A stretch of 52,046 nucleotides of DNA from Methanobacteriota archaeon (GCA_016214785.1 JACRNV010000015.1:46088-98133); one strand, 5' to 3'; shown: positions 16,481-24,989, counted from the stretch's first letter. Notes: generated by a model not told the origin, from the letters alone. Made by a program: numbers and translations.

Positions 16481-17617
16481 CTACCGGACCGTCAGCTTGC
16501 CCCCTTCCATGACCCTCTTCTTCGCGCCGTTGGCGTACGTCAGGTCTATCGTCGGGCTCTTGATTAGGCCGTCGAGGTGTATCATCGCCTTGGCGTCCTC
16601 GTCGTAGTTCGAGCCTATGGCTATGTGGCAGGTCGAGTAGACCTTCTCGTCCTCGAGCATGTTGCCGACTATGCGCGCGGCCCTGTTCAGCCCGATGCCG
16701 AGCTCGCCGAGGTTGCGCGCGTTCCTGGTATATTCCTCGACGCTCTCGCGCGGCAGCTTGCCTTCGTTGGCAAGGACGCCGGGGGTCCTCTCGCCCTGTT
16801 CGATAGTGTGCTGTAAAAGCGAGGCTTCCTCCCCGCCGGAAATCTTGGTCACGAAGCCACCCTCCACGTCGGCCCTGATAGGCTCCTTCATAACGACGTC
16901 GCCGGTCATCACCGACATGCTCCCGTCGAAGAATATGACGCCCCGGGATTTGCCGAGCTCGGGCGAGATGTAGACTTCCCCCGCGGGGAGATTGCCTCCT
17001 GTGCCGGGCTTCCGGAAGTCGCCGTCGTCTACATTCGCCTCCCTGCCCGCAAGACCAACCGTTATGTCCGTGCCCGCCGGCGCGGTCACGCGCGCCTCCT
17101 TCGCCTTGTTGAGCGCGCCCCGCAGGTTGCCGCAGTCGTGCCTCAGGGTTTTGTAATCTATGGGAACGGTCTGCACGAACATGTCCAGCGTGATGCTCGG
17201 GGACCAGAAGGAGCGTATCTTCTTCTCTCCGTGGAGCAAATAATCGAAGATGTGATTGTATTCCGTGCCGCCAGCAGTATAAGGGGCCTTGAGCCCTTTC
17301 GTGTCCTTGCCCAGCTTCTCGGCGCTGAGCGATATTGCGATGTCCGGTACAGACCCTATCGCGGCAAGGACGGAATCCTCTGCGAAATCGAGCTGCGTCT
17401 TGTACGGCTGGACAATTATCACCGGCAGCCCGCCGGCATCGATTATAGCGTCGTAGACCGCGAGGGAGATGGCGTATACGCCCTGCTCGGGGTTCGTTAT
17501 GATGAGGGCCTTTTCCCCCTTCTTTACCCCTAGAACGTCCCGGACCGCGACCTGCGCGGCCCTCTCCAGCTCCTTCTCAGCGTGCATCAGCCCCCTGAAC
17601 TTGCTCTTGGCGTCCAT
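16481..17617 (-). CDS. M29-type aminopeptidase
   Basis: About 378 residues from ATG 17617 (MDAKSKFRGLMHAEKELERAAQ). The C-terminal half has GGNLPAGEVYISPE, which carries the conserved glutamate of M29 leucyl aminopeptidases, then ELGIGLN, the GNMLEDEKVYSTCHIAIGSNY stretch and IHLDGLIKSPTIDL with further metal ligands. These are zinc/cobalt peptidases that remove N-terminal residues in the cytosol. The open frame extends 28 codons further, but a TATA-like CTTTTAAG at 17640-17647 on the minus strand is 26 nt from ATG 17617, so a leaderless start there is most likely. It is divergent to the Lrp-like gene. Confidence 0.88.
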   Translation of the reverse strand: MDAKSKFRGLMHAEKELERAAQVAVRDVLGVKKGEKALIITNPEQGVYAISLAVYDAIIDAGGLPVIIVQPYKTQLDFAEDSVLAAIGSVPDIAISLSAEKLGKDTKGLKAPYTAGGTEYNHIFDYLLHGEKKIRSFWSPSITLDMFVQTVPIDYKTLRHDCGNLRGALNKAKEARVTAPAGTDITVGLAGREANVDDGDFRKPGTGGNLPAGEVYISPELGKSRGVIFFDGSMSVMTGDVVMKEPIRADVEGGFVTKISGGEEASLLQHTIEQGERTPGVLANEGKLPRESVEEYTRNARNLGELGIGLNRAARIVGNMLEDEKVYSTCHIAIGSNYDEDAKAMIHLDGLIKSPTIDLTYANGAKKRVMEGGKLTVR

Positions 17618-17731
17618 GTGGCGTGAATCGCCTCCCCTTCTTAAAAGACTTTGCAAAAGGGATTTAAGGGGAATCCTCTTTACACCCCCTGAACAATGCA
17701 TGGGTAAGGCACAAGAAAGGAGGCTATTGCC

Positions 17732-18058
17732 ATGGTCAAATCAGACGAGTATGAGAAGGTCATCTCCACGTATTACGGCGAGGAAGCGGTCACGGCCCTG
17801 ATAATGCTCAAGGTCGACACCAAGATTGCCGACTCCGTCGCGAAGAAGGTCGCGGAGTTCAAGAACGTCGAGGACGTCTTCATGGTCACCGGCGACGTAG
17901 ACATCATCCTCAAGACCTCTTTCGGCCAGTACAAGGACCTCAAGCAGTTCGTGCTCGAGAACCTGTCGAAGATCGAGGGCATCAAGGACACGAGGACGCT
18001 CATGGTCGTGACCGCCTACAAGGAGCGCGGGAATGTAGTTTTGGAAGAGAAGAAGTGA
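17732..18058 (+). CDS. Lrp/AsnC effector-binding (RAM) domain protein without a DNA-binding domain
   Basis: 108 residues: VTALIMLKVDTKIADSVAKKVAEFKNVEDVFMVTGDVDIILKTSF is the beta-alpha-beta RAM fold of the Lrp family, and there is no N-terminal winged helix. Such stand-alone RAM proteins bind amino acids or similar effectors and can pair with full-length Lrp members. An excellent ribosome site (AAAGGAGG) stands 8 nt upstream of the ATG. It heads a run of same-strand informational genes (UPF0147, METTL5-like, Csl4, PolD DP1) with short gaps, so it may be co-transcribed with them. Confidence 0.85.
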   Translation: MVKSDEYEKVISTYYGEEAVTALIMLKVDTKIADSVAKKVAEFKNVEDVFMVTGDVDIILKTSFGQYKDLKQFVLENLSKIEGIKDTRTLMVVTAYKERGNVVLEEKK

Positions 18059-18067
18059 GGTGGTACT

Positions 18068-18337
18068 TTGAACACGACAGAGATGATTGCGCAGGTCAAT
18101 GCCGCGCTCGAGATGATGGTTGAGGACACTTCCGTCCCGAGGAACATAAGGAGGGGCGCGACGAGCGCGAGGGAGACCCTCACGAAGGACGGCCAGGCCA
18201 TCGACGTCAGGGTCGCCAGCGCAATCTTCATCCTCGACGAGCTCGCGAACGACCCCAACATCCCGCTCCACGGCCGCACGCAGATATGGAGCATCATAAG
18301 CCATCTCGAGCAGATAAACGCCGCCCTCAAGAAGTGA
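18068..18337 (+). CDS. UPF0147 family protein
   Basis: 89 residues, matching the archaeal UPF0147 family over its whole length (VPRNIRRGATSARETL, AIDVRVASAIFILDELANDPNIP, GRTQIW.IISHLE). The family is all-helical and conserved in archaea, with unknown function. It begins at a TTG; the GAGGTGG ribosome site ends 4 nt before that codon and would be far too distant from the next ATG (18083), which decides the start. It sits 9 nt after the RAM gene and 3 nt before the methylase gene. Confidence 0.88.
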   Translation: MNTTEMIAQVNAALEMMVEDTSVPRNIRRGATSARETLTKDGQAIDVRVASAIFILDELANDPNIPLHGRTQIWSIISHLEQINAALKK

Positions 18338-18340
18338 GGC

Positions 18341-18940
18341 ATGAAGCTCTCCGAGCTCGAGAGGGCGCTAGAGCGCGTCCCCGATTACGGAACACCTTCT
18401 CCCGCGCTGGAGCAATACAGGACCCCGGCCAGGATGTCCGCGGAGATTCTTTACGACGCCCTCGCGCAGGGGGATATCGAAGGAAGGCGCGTGGCCGATC
18501 TTGGCTGCGGCACAGGGACCTTTGCTATCGGCGCGGCGCTCCTCGGTGCCTCGGAAGTCAATGGGTTTGACATCGATGATAAGGCTCTCGCGCTAGCGCG
18601 TGAATGCGTGAGGGTAATGCGCCTCGAAATTGATTTTCAGAAATGCGAAATAGGGAATGTGAAGGGCAAGTTCGACACCGTCGTGATGAACCCTCCCTTC
18701 GGCTGCCAGAACAGGGGCGCGGACCGCCCTTTCCTGGAGAAGGCGCTCGAAGTCGCCTCGTCGATATACACGATCCACATGGCCGAGACCGAGGGCTTTG
18801 TCGAGAGGTTCGTCGGCGCAAGGGGAGCAACGGTCGTTTCAAAGAAAAGATATAAATTCCCCATCCCGCATACCTTCCACTTCCACGGGAGCGAGAAAAG
18901 GCTCATAGACGTGCTCGTCTGGCACGTCCGGAGGGGATAA
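18341..18940 (+). CDS. METTL5-like rRNA/RNA N6-adenine methyltransferase
   Basis: 199 residues with a class I SAM fold: VADLGCGTGTFAIGAALLGA (motif I), NGFDIDDKAL (motif II) and VVMNPPFGCQNRGADRPFL with the NPPF catalytic motif used for amino-group methylation. The size and the NPPFG.(K/Q)N..AD..FL pattern are those of the METTL5 family, which methylates a small-subunit rRNA adenine in eukaryotes; archaeal members are presumed RNA methylases. The C-terminal RYKFPIPHTFHFH is also family-typical. The gene is tightly packed between UPF0147 (3 nt) and Csl4 (2 nt). Confidence 0.88.
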   Translation: MKLSELERALERVPDYGTPSPALEQYRTPARMSAEILYDALAQGDIEGRRVADLGCGTGTFAIGAALLGASEVNGFDIDDKALALARECVRVMRLEIDFQKCEIGNVKGKFDTVVMNPPFGCQNRGADRPFLEKALEVASSIYTIHMAETEGFVERFVGARGATVVSKKRYKFPIPHTFHFHGSEKRLIDVLVWHVRRG

Positions 18941-18942
18941 CT

Positions 18943-19503
18943 ATGGACAACGTTGAGAGGACAGTGATGCCCGGCGACGAGATAGCGGCCGCCGAGGAAT
19001 ACGTCTGCGGCCCCGGGACTTACGAGCTCGAGGGAAAGATATTCGCGTCGGTCGCCGGCAGGCTGCGCCTGGACCTCAGGGAGAAGGTCGCCGAGGTGAA
19101 GCCCTTCAACCCGCCGGCGCAGTTGAAGTCCGGCGACATCGTCATAGGCACGGTCAGCGCGATAAGGTCCTCCATGGCCGAGGTCGAGATAAGCGAGATA
19201 GAGGGGACGGAGCGAGGCATCACCGGCGACGTGGACGCGTCGCTGCACGTGTCGAAGATGTCGAGCAGGTACGTCGAGGACGTCCGCGACGTCTATCGGC
19301 TCGGGGATTACGTGCGCGCGCGCGTCGTCCAGGTGAGCCCTTCGGTGCAGATCGTTACTGACGCAGACGACTTCGGCGTAATCAAGGCGCTCTGCTCGCA
19401 GTGCAGGTCGGCCATGGTTCTGAAAGGCCGGGACGTCTATTGCGAGAACTGCGAGCGCGCCGAGCGCAGGAAGATCGCCAGGGGGTACAGCACGGTGGAA
19501 TAG
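18943..19503 (+). CDS. csl4: Exosome complex RNA-binding subunit Csl4
   Basis: 186 residues in the Csl4 order: N-terminal domain with VMPGDEIAAAEEYVCGPGTYE, a central S1 RNA-binding domain (LKSGDIVIGTVSAIRSSMAEVEI... to YRLGDYVRARVVQV), and a C-terminal zinc ribbon with C-x2-C...C-x2-C (CSQCRSAM and VYCENCERAE). Csl4 forms the cap of the archaeal exosome with Rrp4 and DnaG and helps recruit substrates. The gene begins 2 nt after the methylase gene and is followed 19 nt later by the DNA polymerase small subunit. Confidence 0.95.
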   Translation: MDNVERTVMPGDEIAAAEEYVCGPGTYELEGKIFASVAGRLRLDLREKVAEVKPFNPPAQLKSGDIVIGTVSAIRSSMAEVEISEIEGTERGITGDVDASLHVSKMSSRYVEDVRDVYRLGDYVRARVVQVSPSVQIVTDADDFGVIKALCSQCRSAMVLKGRDVYCENCERAERRKIARGYSTVE

Positions 19504-19522
19504 GGATGAGAGGGATGGGACG

Positions 19523-21091
19523 ATGCGGAAGAAAGTCCTAGCGGGACTGGTGGCAAGGGGCGTGCTCGTCGAGCCCGATGCTCTGGGCTACATTATGGCG
19601 CAGCCAAAGCCGCTCGAATACATCGAGGGATATCTCGGCAGGCAGGGCCAGGCGCCTCTCTTCATTACCCTCAACGACTTGAAATCCGGGGCGTTGCAGA
19701 GCGAAAAGGTCATTCTCAGGGATGGCGAGATCGTCATCGAAAAGCCTGCAATCGAAGACAAGGAGGCGACGGCACCCTCTCTCTCAATGGAGCAGAAACA
19801 GCTCCCCATTCCGACACCCCCGCCAAGGCATTTGGGAAAGGGAGGGCCAAAACGGAAAACCGGGGACGCGCGCGAGTTCGACGCGGACATCTCCATTATA
19901 AAGGACATCACCGGCCAGAGCAGGTGCAGCGGCAAGGCATCGGATTTCTCGCACTATTTCCAGAGCAGGTTCAATGCGCTATCGAGGCTATTGAGGCAAC
20001 GCCCCGAGTTGGCTAGCGCCGTCGACATTCAGGTCGCGGCCAGGTACGAGCGCGAGGTCGCGATAATAGGCATGGTGCGCGAGGTCAAGCCGCCGAAGCC
20101 TGGGGGAACGAAATACACCATCATGACGCTGGAAGACGGCACGGGCGCAATAAGCGTCTTGACGAAATCCGAGGAGGAGCATATCCTTAACGACGAAGTC
20201 ATAGGCGTCGTCGGGAAGGTGAGCTCCGGGCGCAACGGGCGCTTCAAGGAGAAGGCAGTCTTCGCGGACAGGATTGTCAGGCCAGAGATATATGGGCACA
20301 GGCCGCGACTCGGGCAGAGGCCTCTGTCGGCCGCGTTCATATCCGACATTCACATCGGAAGCAAGAAGTTCCTCCCCAAAGCATGGGAGCAGTTCGCCGC
20401 CTGGCTGCGTGGCGACGACCCGCTTGCAAGGCGCGTCAAGTACCTGGTAATCGCCGGGGACATGGTGGACGGCGTCGGCGTGTTCCCTTCCCAGGAGGAG
20501 GAGCTCGAGATATCGAATATCATCGGTCAGTACGAAGCCCTGGGCAAGCTGTTGGAGGGCATACCGGAGCATATAGAGGTAATCATGCTGCCCGGCAATC
20601 ACGACGGTGTGCGCCTGAGCGAGCCGCAGCCGGCGCTCCCCGCCCAGCTCGTTAAGGCAATCTCTGCAAAGGCGACGTACGTCGGCAACCCATGCCTAAT
20701 GACGCTCGACGGCGTGCGGGTGCTTGCCTATCATGGCAAGGGGCTGGACGATTACGTTGGCAACGTTGGGAAAGTCTCGTACGCCCAACCGGCCAGGATA
20801 ATGGCCGAGATGCTCAAGCGCAGGCACCTGTGCCCCATCTACGGCGGGAAGACGCAAATATCGCCGGAGCGGACCGACCATCTCGTGATTGACACCGTAC
20901 CTGACATATTCGTCACCGGACACATTCACGCCGCAGCGGCGCAGCGCTACGAAGGCGTGCTCACGATAAACGCCTCGACCTGGCAGGACCAGACGCCGTT
21001 CCAGGCGATCCACAACATCCAGCCCGACCCCGGCAGGGTGACAGTCGTCGACCTGGACACCTCGAACTACGAGGTCAAGCGCTTTTACTGA
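19523..21091 (+). CDS. DNA polymerase D small subunit DP1
   Basis: 522 residues. The N-terminal part is a helical domain and a variable linker. The central OB domain (about 175-265) contains IGMVREVK and YTIMTLEDGTGAISVL. The C-terminal calcineurin-like phosphoesterase domain (about 275-522) has AFISDIHIGS, VIAGDMVDG, LPGNHDG, LAYHGKGLDDY and TGHIHAAA. All metal-binding residues of an active 3'-5' exonuclease appear present, as in euryarchaeal DP1. DP1 pairs with the large catalytic subunit DP2, which is not in the window. The 3' end overlaps the convergent CoaD gene by 17 nt. Confidence 0.96.
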   Translation: MRKKVLAGLVARGVLVEPDALGYIMAQPKPLEYIEGYLGRQGQAPLFITLNDLKSGALQSEKVILRDGEIVIEKPAIEDKEATAPSLSMEQKQLPIPTPPPRHLGKGGPKRKTGDAREFDADISIIKDITGQSRCSGKASDFSHYFQSRFNALSRLLRQRPELASAVDIQVAARYEREVAIIGMVREVKPPKPGGTKYTIMTLEDGTGAISVLTKSEEEHILNDEVIGVVGKVSSGRNGRFKEKAVFADRIVRPEIYGHRPRLGQRPLSAAFISDIHIGSKKFLPKAWEQFAAWLRGDDPLARRVKYLVIAGDMVDGVGVFPSQEEELEISNIIGQYEALGKLLEGIPEHIEVIMLPGNHDGVRLSEPQPALPAQLVKAISAKATYVGNPCLMTLDGVRVLAYHGKGLDDYVGNVGKVSYAQPARIMAEMLKRRHLCPIYGGKTQISPERTDHLVIDTVPDIFVTGHIHAAAAQRYEGVLTINASTWQDQTPFQAIHNIQPDPGRVTVVDLDTSNYEVKRFY

Positions 21092-21533
21092 GGAGCTTTC
21101 CCTCTCTATCCATTTTTCCGTCGATGATGTGGCGCGAGGAGATGACCTTCCCATCGCTCCCCTTCACCATCGGGACGATGACCACCATCAGCGCGTTTAG
21201 GCCGTTCCCCTCCCTCGCGTCGTTCACCAGCCTCGCGCCCGCCTCGGATTCCTCGGAGACGACTATGGCATCGAGCCTCTCCGCCCCCGCTGGGCCGACC
21301 TCGTCGTCGATTTCGCGAATGTGATAGGGCTTGCCGCTGGCAATCGCGGCGATGGCCTCTTCCAGGGCCGCGCGTCTCTCGATGAGCGGTGGGGCGCTGT
21401 AGCCCTTCCCCGATGCCATCCTGTCCGAAGTAATGCCGACAAGGACCTCGTCCGCGATGCAGAAGGCCATCTCAAGGAGCGCGAGATGGCCCCTGTGCAC
21501 GACGCTGAAAGTGCCGCCGACGGCAACGCGCAT
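21075..21533 (-). CDS. coaD: Archaeal phosphopantetheine adenylyltransferase
   Basis: About 152 residues from ATG 21533. The nucleotidyltransferase opening MRVAVGGTFSVVHRGHLALLEMAF has the family H-x-G-H variant (HRGH), followed by VLVGITSDRMA and the second motif ISSRHI. This is the archaeal/eukaryotic PPAT type that makes dephospho-CoA from 4'-phosphopantetheine and ATP. The larger open frame (to 21689) is ignored because it runs through the preceding zinc-ribbon gene in another frame. The start lies 2 nt after the stop of that gene. It is convergent with and overlaps the polymerase gene. Confidence 0.9.
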   Translation of the reverse strand: MRVAVGGTFSVVHRGHLALLEMAFCIADEVLVGITSDRMASGKGYSAPPLIERRAALEEAIAAIASGKPYHIREIDDEVGPAGAERLDAIVVSEESEAGARLVNDAREGNGLNALMVVIVPMVKGSDGKVISSRHIIDGKMDREGKLLSKSA

Positions 21534-21535
21534 GC

Positions 21536-21727
21536 TCAGCGCCCCATGAAAATCGTGAGCGCGATAATGACGCCGCCGACGATGAGAAGGATGATGTACT
21601 GCGTGAGCTTGCCGCGCTGGTCCTTGTTGTAGGAGTCCTTGCACTTGTCGTCGCAGTACTTGTCGTCGGCGGAAATCGCCCTGCCGCACTGCCTGCAGTG
21701 CCTGTGCTGGAGAAGCTTCTCGGTCAT
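21536..21727 (-). CDS. Zinc-ribbon membrane protein (DUF2116-like)
   Basis: 63 residues: CRQCGRAISADDKYCDDKCKDSY gives a C-x2-C...C-x3-C treble-clef-like knuckle, followed by one TM helix (YIILLIVGGVIIALTIFMG). This is the pattern of the DUF2116 family of archaeal tail-anchored zinc proteins. The start may be ATG 21727 or 21742; the latter overlaps the stop of the EamA gene upstream (ATGA-type coupling). It sits between a transporter and CoaD in a three-gene run. Function unknown. Confidence 0.82.
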   Translation of the reverse strand: MTEKLLQHRHCRQCGRAISADDKYCDDKCKDSYNKDQRGKLTQYIILLIVGGVIIALTIFMGR

Positions 21728-21738
21728 CGACCGCTCCA

Positions 21739-22665
21739 TCACGAATTAGGATAAGATTCTTTTGGAGGGGGTCGTGCGGCTTTTTTGTTCGATGAGCCTT
21801 TCGCCGCCAGCACTATCCCGAGGAATATCAGGGGAGCCCCCACTATCGTCCACATCGTCACTCCCTCCGCGAATAGCGCAAATGCCATCAGCGACGACAG
21901 GACGGGCTCCCCAAGGAGGCTGGTGGAGACCACGAAGGCATTGACCTTGCCCAGGGCGTAGTTGTACATCGTGTGGCCGAGAATGCCCGGGATGGCTCCC
22001 ATTAGGATGAATAGAAGCCAGTCGTTACTCGACGCGGGTGCGAACCCAGATTCAATGAACGCGCCAGGAATCAGGAAGAGCGTGGCAAAGCCGTAGACGA
22101 CGAGGCAGTACGTGCCGGTCGAGAGTTTCTTGCGCTCGGAACGACCTGCGACTATGTACGTGCCGGCCGCGAGTGCGCCCCCGAACGCCAGGACATCGCC
22201 GAGGAAGCTCCCCTGCGAGAGGCCGCCCCAGAGCATGATGAAGACTCCCACGACCGCGAGCAGACCACCGAGGATGGCAACCTTCCCGGTCCTCTCCTTG
22301 AGGAAGAGCGCGGCAATTAGCGCGACGAAGAGCGGATGGGTGGTGACCAGGACCGTGCTGTTAGCGACCGATGTCATACCAGGCGCCAGGGACGTCACCC
22401 AGAGTGAGAAATGCATGGCCAGTACCAGGCCTATTGCTGCAAGCTTCGCGACGTCCCGTGCCCTTAGTTTCGCCAGTTCTGCCAGATTGCGAAACATCAC
22501 CCAGGGCACGAGGATGAGCGTGGTGAATAGAAGACGGTAGAACGAGACAGTGAGCGGCCCGGACTCCGAGTAGCGGATGAAGATGGATCCGGTCGAGACC
22601 GCCAGTATTGCGACGACGACCGCTACGTTGCCATACGGGGCGCGCGAAGCTGGTGCTTCGGTCAT
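21739..22665 (-). CDS. EamA/DMT-superfamily transporter
   Basis: 308 residues with ten predicted TM helices arranged as two EamA repeats (about 10-145 and 155-295). The first repeat shows FIRYSESGPLTVSFYRLLFTT and ALFLKERTGKVAILGGLLAVVGVF, the second LGEPVLSSLMAFALFAEGVTMW; the conserved glutamates ahead of the last helix of each repeat are typical. These export or exchange amino acids and other small metabolites across the cytoplasmic membrane; the substrate is unknown. First gene of a run leading to the DUF2116 and CoaD genes. Confidence 0.88.
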   Translation of the reverse strand: MTEAPASRAPYGNVAVVVAILAVSTGSIFIRYSESGPLTVSFYRLLFTTLILVPWVMFRNLAELAKLRARDVAKLAAIGLVLAMHFSLWVTSLAPGMTSVANSTVLVTTHPLFVALIAALFLKERTGKVAILGGLLAVVGVFIMLWGGLSQGSFLGDVLAFGGALAAGTYIVAGRSERKKLSTGTYCLVVYGFATLFLIPGAFIESGFAPASSNDWLLFILMGAIPGILGHTMYNYALGKVNAFVVSTSLLGEPVLSSLMAFALFAEGVTMWTIVGAPLIFLGIVLAAKGSSNKKAARPPPKESYPNS

Positions 22666-22787
22666 CGCGGTTGGCTATGCGCCATGGGATAAAATGGTTT
22701 AGGATGTCGAGGCATGGGACGCTTTGCTTATTGGTTGCCCGTGATGTGGTTCGATGGACGGTTCGAATCTCTAACTGGGGCGGGAAT

Positions 22788-23912
22788 TCACTCGATAACC
22801 TTGATGTTCTTCCTGTTGCAGATGTCCTTGAGTTCCTTCGGCCATACTGTGACGCTGCATTCGCCGAGATGGGCTTTCCTGAGCATATACATGTACGTCC
22901 TGGACTGCCCGATCCCGCCCCCGACGCTCAGTGGTATCCTGTCGTTTACTATCGCCTGGTGATAGGGAAGCTTCAGGAAATGTTCCTGGTTGCTCAGCCT
23001 GAGCTGCTCCCTGAGGGTTTCCTTCGTGACCCTGACGCCCATGGACGAAAGCTCGTGCCTTCGCTTCGTCGTGCTGTTCCAGACGAGGATGTCGCCGTTC
23101 AGGCCGTGATATTCTTTCCCACCGTCTTTTACAGGGGTGACCCAGTCGTCGTAGTCGGCCGCCCTCATCTCGTGCGGGTAGCCGTCCCCGAGCACCCAGC
23201 CTATCCCGATGATGAACACGGCGGGGTATTTTTGCAGTATCGCGGTCTCGCGCTGCTTGCGCGGAAGGTCCGGATACATGTCAAGGATATCCTCCGCATG
23301 CAGGAACTTGATTTCCTCTGGCAGGTTCGGCTGCTTGCTGTTTTTGAGGGCCGGGAATGCCTTCTGCGCCTGCGACTCCGCCCCGCGCAGCACTTTGTAG
23401 AGCTTCCGGACAGTGTCCTTAAGATAATCGAGGTTGCGGTCTTCCGCCCTGATCCGCCTCTCCCAGTCCCATTGATCGACGTATGCGCTGTGGTCGTGGT
23501 CGAGGAAATAGTCCTTTCTGACGGCCCTCATGTCGGTATACAGGCCCTCGCCAACATCCATCCCGAACTCGCTCAGGGCCATGCGCTTCCACTTGGTCGC
23601 CGCCTGGACAACCTGCGCCTTTATCGGCTTGTCGAGCCCGAGTCCGCACGGGAACTCGACCGGGGTGCGCGAACCATCGCGGTCGAGATAGTCGTTCACG
23701 CCGCTCTCGACGCTGACGATGAGAGGGACCTCGACCCTCATCAGATTGAGCTCCTTGCATAGGCATTCTTCGATGTAGTTCTTGACCAATGTTATCGCTT
23801 TCTGCGTGTCCTTCGGTGTCAGAAGGGGCGCGTAGTCGTTCGGCAGTATCTTGTCCACTTCCTCGTAGGTGCTTATCCCGGGACCTGCTAAGTCGGCTTT
23901 CTTGTCGGCCAT
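22788..23912 (-). CDS. asnA: Aspartate-ammonia ligase (asparagine synthetase A)
   Basis: 374 residues, class II tRNA-synthetase-like fold. Clear AsnA signatures are ELNLMRVEVPLIVSVESGVNDYLDRDGSRTPVEF, then VVQAATKWKRMAL, GLYTDMRAVRKD, YVDQWDWE and the C-terminal LSVGGGIGQSRTYMYML. The enzyme makes asparagine from aspartate, ammonia and ATP and is related to archaeal AspRS/AsnRS. A TATA-like ACTATAAATA (minus strand, 23946-23955) and GAGG near the ATG support the start. Monocistronic. Confidence 0.95.
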   Translation of the reverse strand: MADKKADLAGPGISTYEEVDKILPNDYAPLLTPKDTQKAITLVKNYIEECLCKELNLMRVEVPLIVSVESGVNDYLDRDGSRTPVEFPCGLGLDKPIKAQVVQAATKWKRMALSEFGMDVGEGLYTDMRAVRKDYFLDHDHSAYVDQWDWERRIRAEDRNLDYLKDTVRKLYKVLRGAESQAQKAFPALKNSKQPNLPEEIKFLHAEDILDMYPDLPRKQRETAILQKYPAVFIIGIGWVLGDGYPHEMRAADYDDWVTPVKDGGKEYHGLNGDILVWNSTTKRRHELSSMGVRVTKETLREQLRLSNQEHFLKLPYHQAIVNDRIPLSVGGGIGQSRTYMYMLRKAHLGECSVTVWPKELKDICNRKNIKVIE

Positions 23913-23945
23913 GGTGTCAATCCTCGAACTGCAATCGGGGGTCTG

Positions 23946-23955
23946 TATTTATAGT
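23946..23955 (-). promoter_or_regulatory. TATA box of asnA
   Basis: ACTATAAATA on the minus strand, with transcription predicted about 10-15 nt before the ATG at 23912. The region between it and the ferredoxin start at 24016 is a divergent promoter. Confidence 0.5.
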
Positions 23956-24015
23956 TATTTACCGTAAAATTTAACGCTGGACGAACTTAATTTCCATGCG
24001 AATCGGCACTTGAGC

Positions 24016-24168
24016 ATGAACGGTAGGCATCAAATCATGGCGATGGAAGATGACAGGTCGCGCATCATCCGAGAAGGCGAGCTGAAAGTCGATTCGGAGA
24101 AGTGCATGGGATGCGGGGTGTGCGTGGCGACGTGCCCGACGGAAGCTATAGAGATGAAGAAACGGTGA
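24016..24168 (+). CDS. Single-cluster 4Fe-4S mini-ferredoxin
   Basis: 50 residues: after a charged N-terminus comes CMGCGVCVATCPTEAIEM, the C-x2-C-x2-C-x3-C-P motif of one 4Fe-4S cluster, with the second half of a normal two-cluster ferredoxin absent. The ATG chosen is the first in frame; two further ATGs lie 7 and 9 codons downstream. It diverges from asnA and stops 9 nt from the convergent AT-rich gene. It probably acts as a small electron carrier or as the cluster domain of a partner enzyme, which cannot be named from context. Confidence 0.75.
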   Translation: MNGRHQIMAMEDDRSRIIREGELKVDSEKCMGCGVCVATCPTEAIEMKKR

Positions 24169-24177
24169 ATCCACATC

Positions 24178-24717
24178 TCAATCAGAAAATAAAGTAGTCT
24201 GAAAATAAACTCGGACCATTCCGTTATTCGGGATCTCCGAAAATCGCACGCTTATTAGCTGACATGGATATGTCCTATCACCTGTCGCAAAATTAGGATA
24301 ATTCTTTATCACATTTACAGTCAATAAATCTGGTTTGTCAGTGTAAACGATTTTATCAATCCAAACATCATCAGAACCACTTGATATTCCTAGGCCAATA
24401 AAAAAGTAACGATAGTTATTAAAATCTGGAGTGAAATGTTCGATAGAGTTATAAAGAGTAAAACTTGAATTCCATTTTTCCATATCCCACAGGGCAAGGT
24501 ATGTTTCATTTTCGGTATTTAATTTCCAGCCCAATGGTGATTGATCATTGGATATTATTTCAAATTTAATCTGTTTTTCACCAAAATTTGTGATATACAG
24601 CCCAAGAGTGATTGATTCGACGACTATTACTACTGTCAAGATAATAAGAACTTTTTTGATTTTCTTCTTATACCTCGCTAAGTCAGGGCTTTCAGGCGGT
24701 TGAACATTTTCGCTCAT
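24178..24717 (-). CDS. Membrane-anchored extracytoplasmic protein, unknown (AT-rich)
   Basis: 179 residues: a 22-residue cytoplasmic N-terminus, one TM helix (VLIILTVVIVVESITLGLYI, about 24-43) and an extracytoplasmic part of about 135 residues rich in beta-prone, Asn and aromatic residues. Its middle (YFFIGLGISSGSDDVWIDKIVYT) resembles strands of a jelly-roll or fibronectin-like fold. No family recognised. Base composition is far more AT-rich than the neighbouring genes, so it is probably acquired or fast-evolving. The 310-base stretch downstream of its start (24718-25030) holds hairpin repeats. Confidence 0.5.
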   Translation of the reverse strand: MSENVQPPESPDLARYKKKIKKVLIILTVVIVVESITLGLYITNFGEKQIKFEIISNDQSPLGWKLNTENETYLALWDMEKWNSSFTLYNSIEHFTPDFNNYRYFFIGLGISSGSDDVWIDKIVYTDKPDLLTVNVIKNYPNFATGDRTYPCQLISVRFSEIPNNGMVRVYFQTTLFSD

Positions 24718-24812
24718 GTTTTTCCCTCCTTTTCGGATGTATATTCTTTTCTCGGTAAATAATACTATTGCGGTGGGTCTTGTCCCTCACCCTTCTGCTA
24801 TTCTATGCCAGT

Positions 24813-24989
24813 GCTGGGAACTCGGCGAGATAACGACGATAAATGATTCCTCGCCGAGGATACGGACTTGCTGCGCAAGTCCTATCATAAAATCCAATTG
24901 CTTCCATCACGACGAGATTCAAATGAGAATATGATTCCTCGTCGTGGACTGCGACCACTTGGTTAGTTTTCCTATTGGTTAGCTATATA
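24813..24989 (+). repeat. Hairpin repeat array beside tRNA-Leu
   Basis: Three perfect stems lie in the gene-free stretch 24718-25030. CTCGGCGAG (24821-24829) pairs with CTCGCCGAG (24850-24858), loop 20. GGACTTGC (24864-24871) pairs with GCAAGTCC (24875-24882), loop 3. CACGACGAG (24908-24916) pairs with CTCGTCGTG (24938-24946), loop 21. The two long loops both end in ATGATTC while the stems differ with compensatory changes. Positions 24952-24989 match, inverted and with 8 mismatches in 38, the sequence at 41708-41745 beside tRNA-Gly. Confidence 0.6.

Noticed and set aside
21534-21689. Longer N-terminus for the CoaD gene
   Set aside because: The extra 52 codons lie within the zinc-ribbon gene in another frame and are Arg/His-rich; the nucleotidyltransferase motif starts at the ATG at 21533.
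24813-24989. CRISPR array
   Set aside because: The repeats are hairpins of differing sequence with no regular spacer-repeat pattern and no cas genes.
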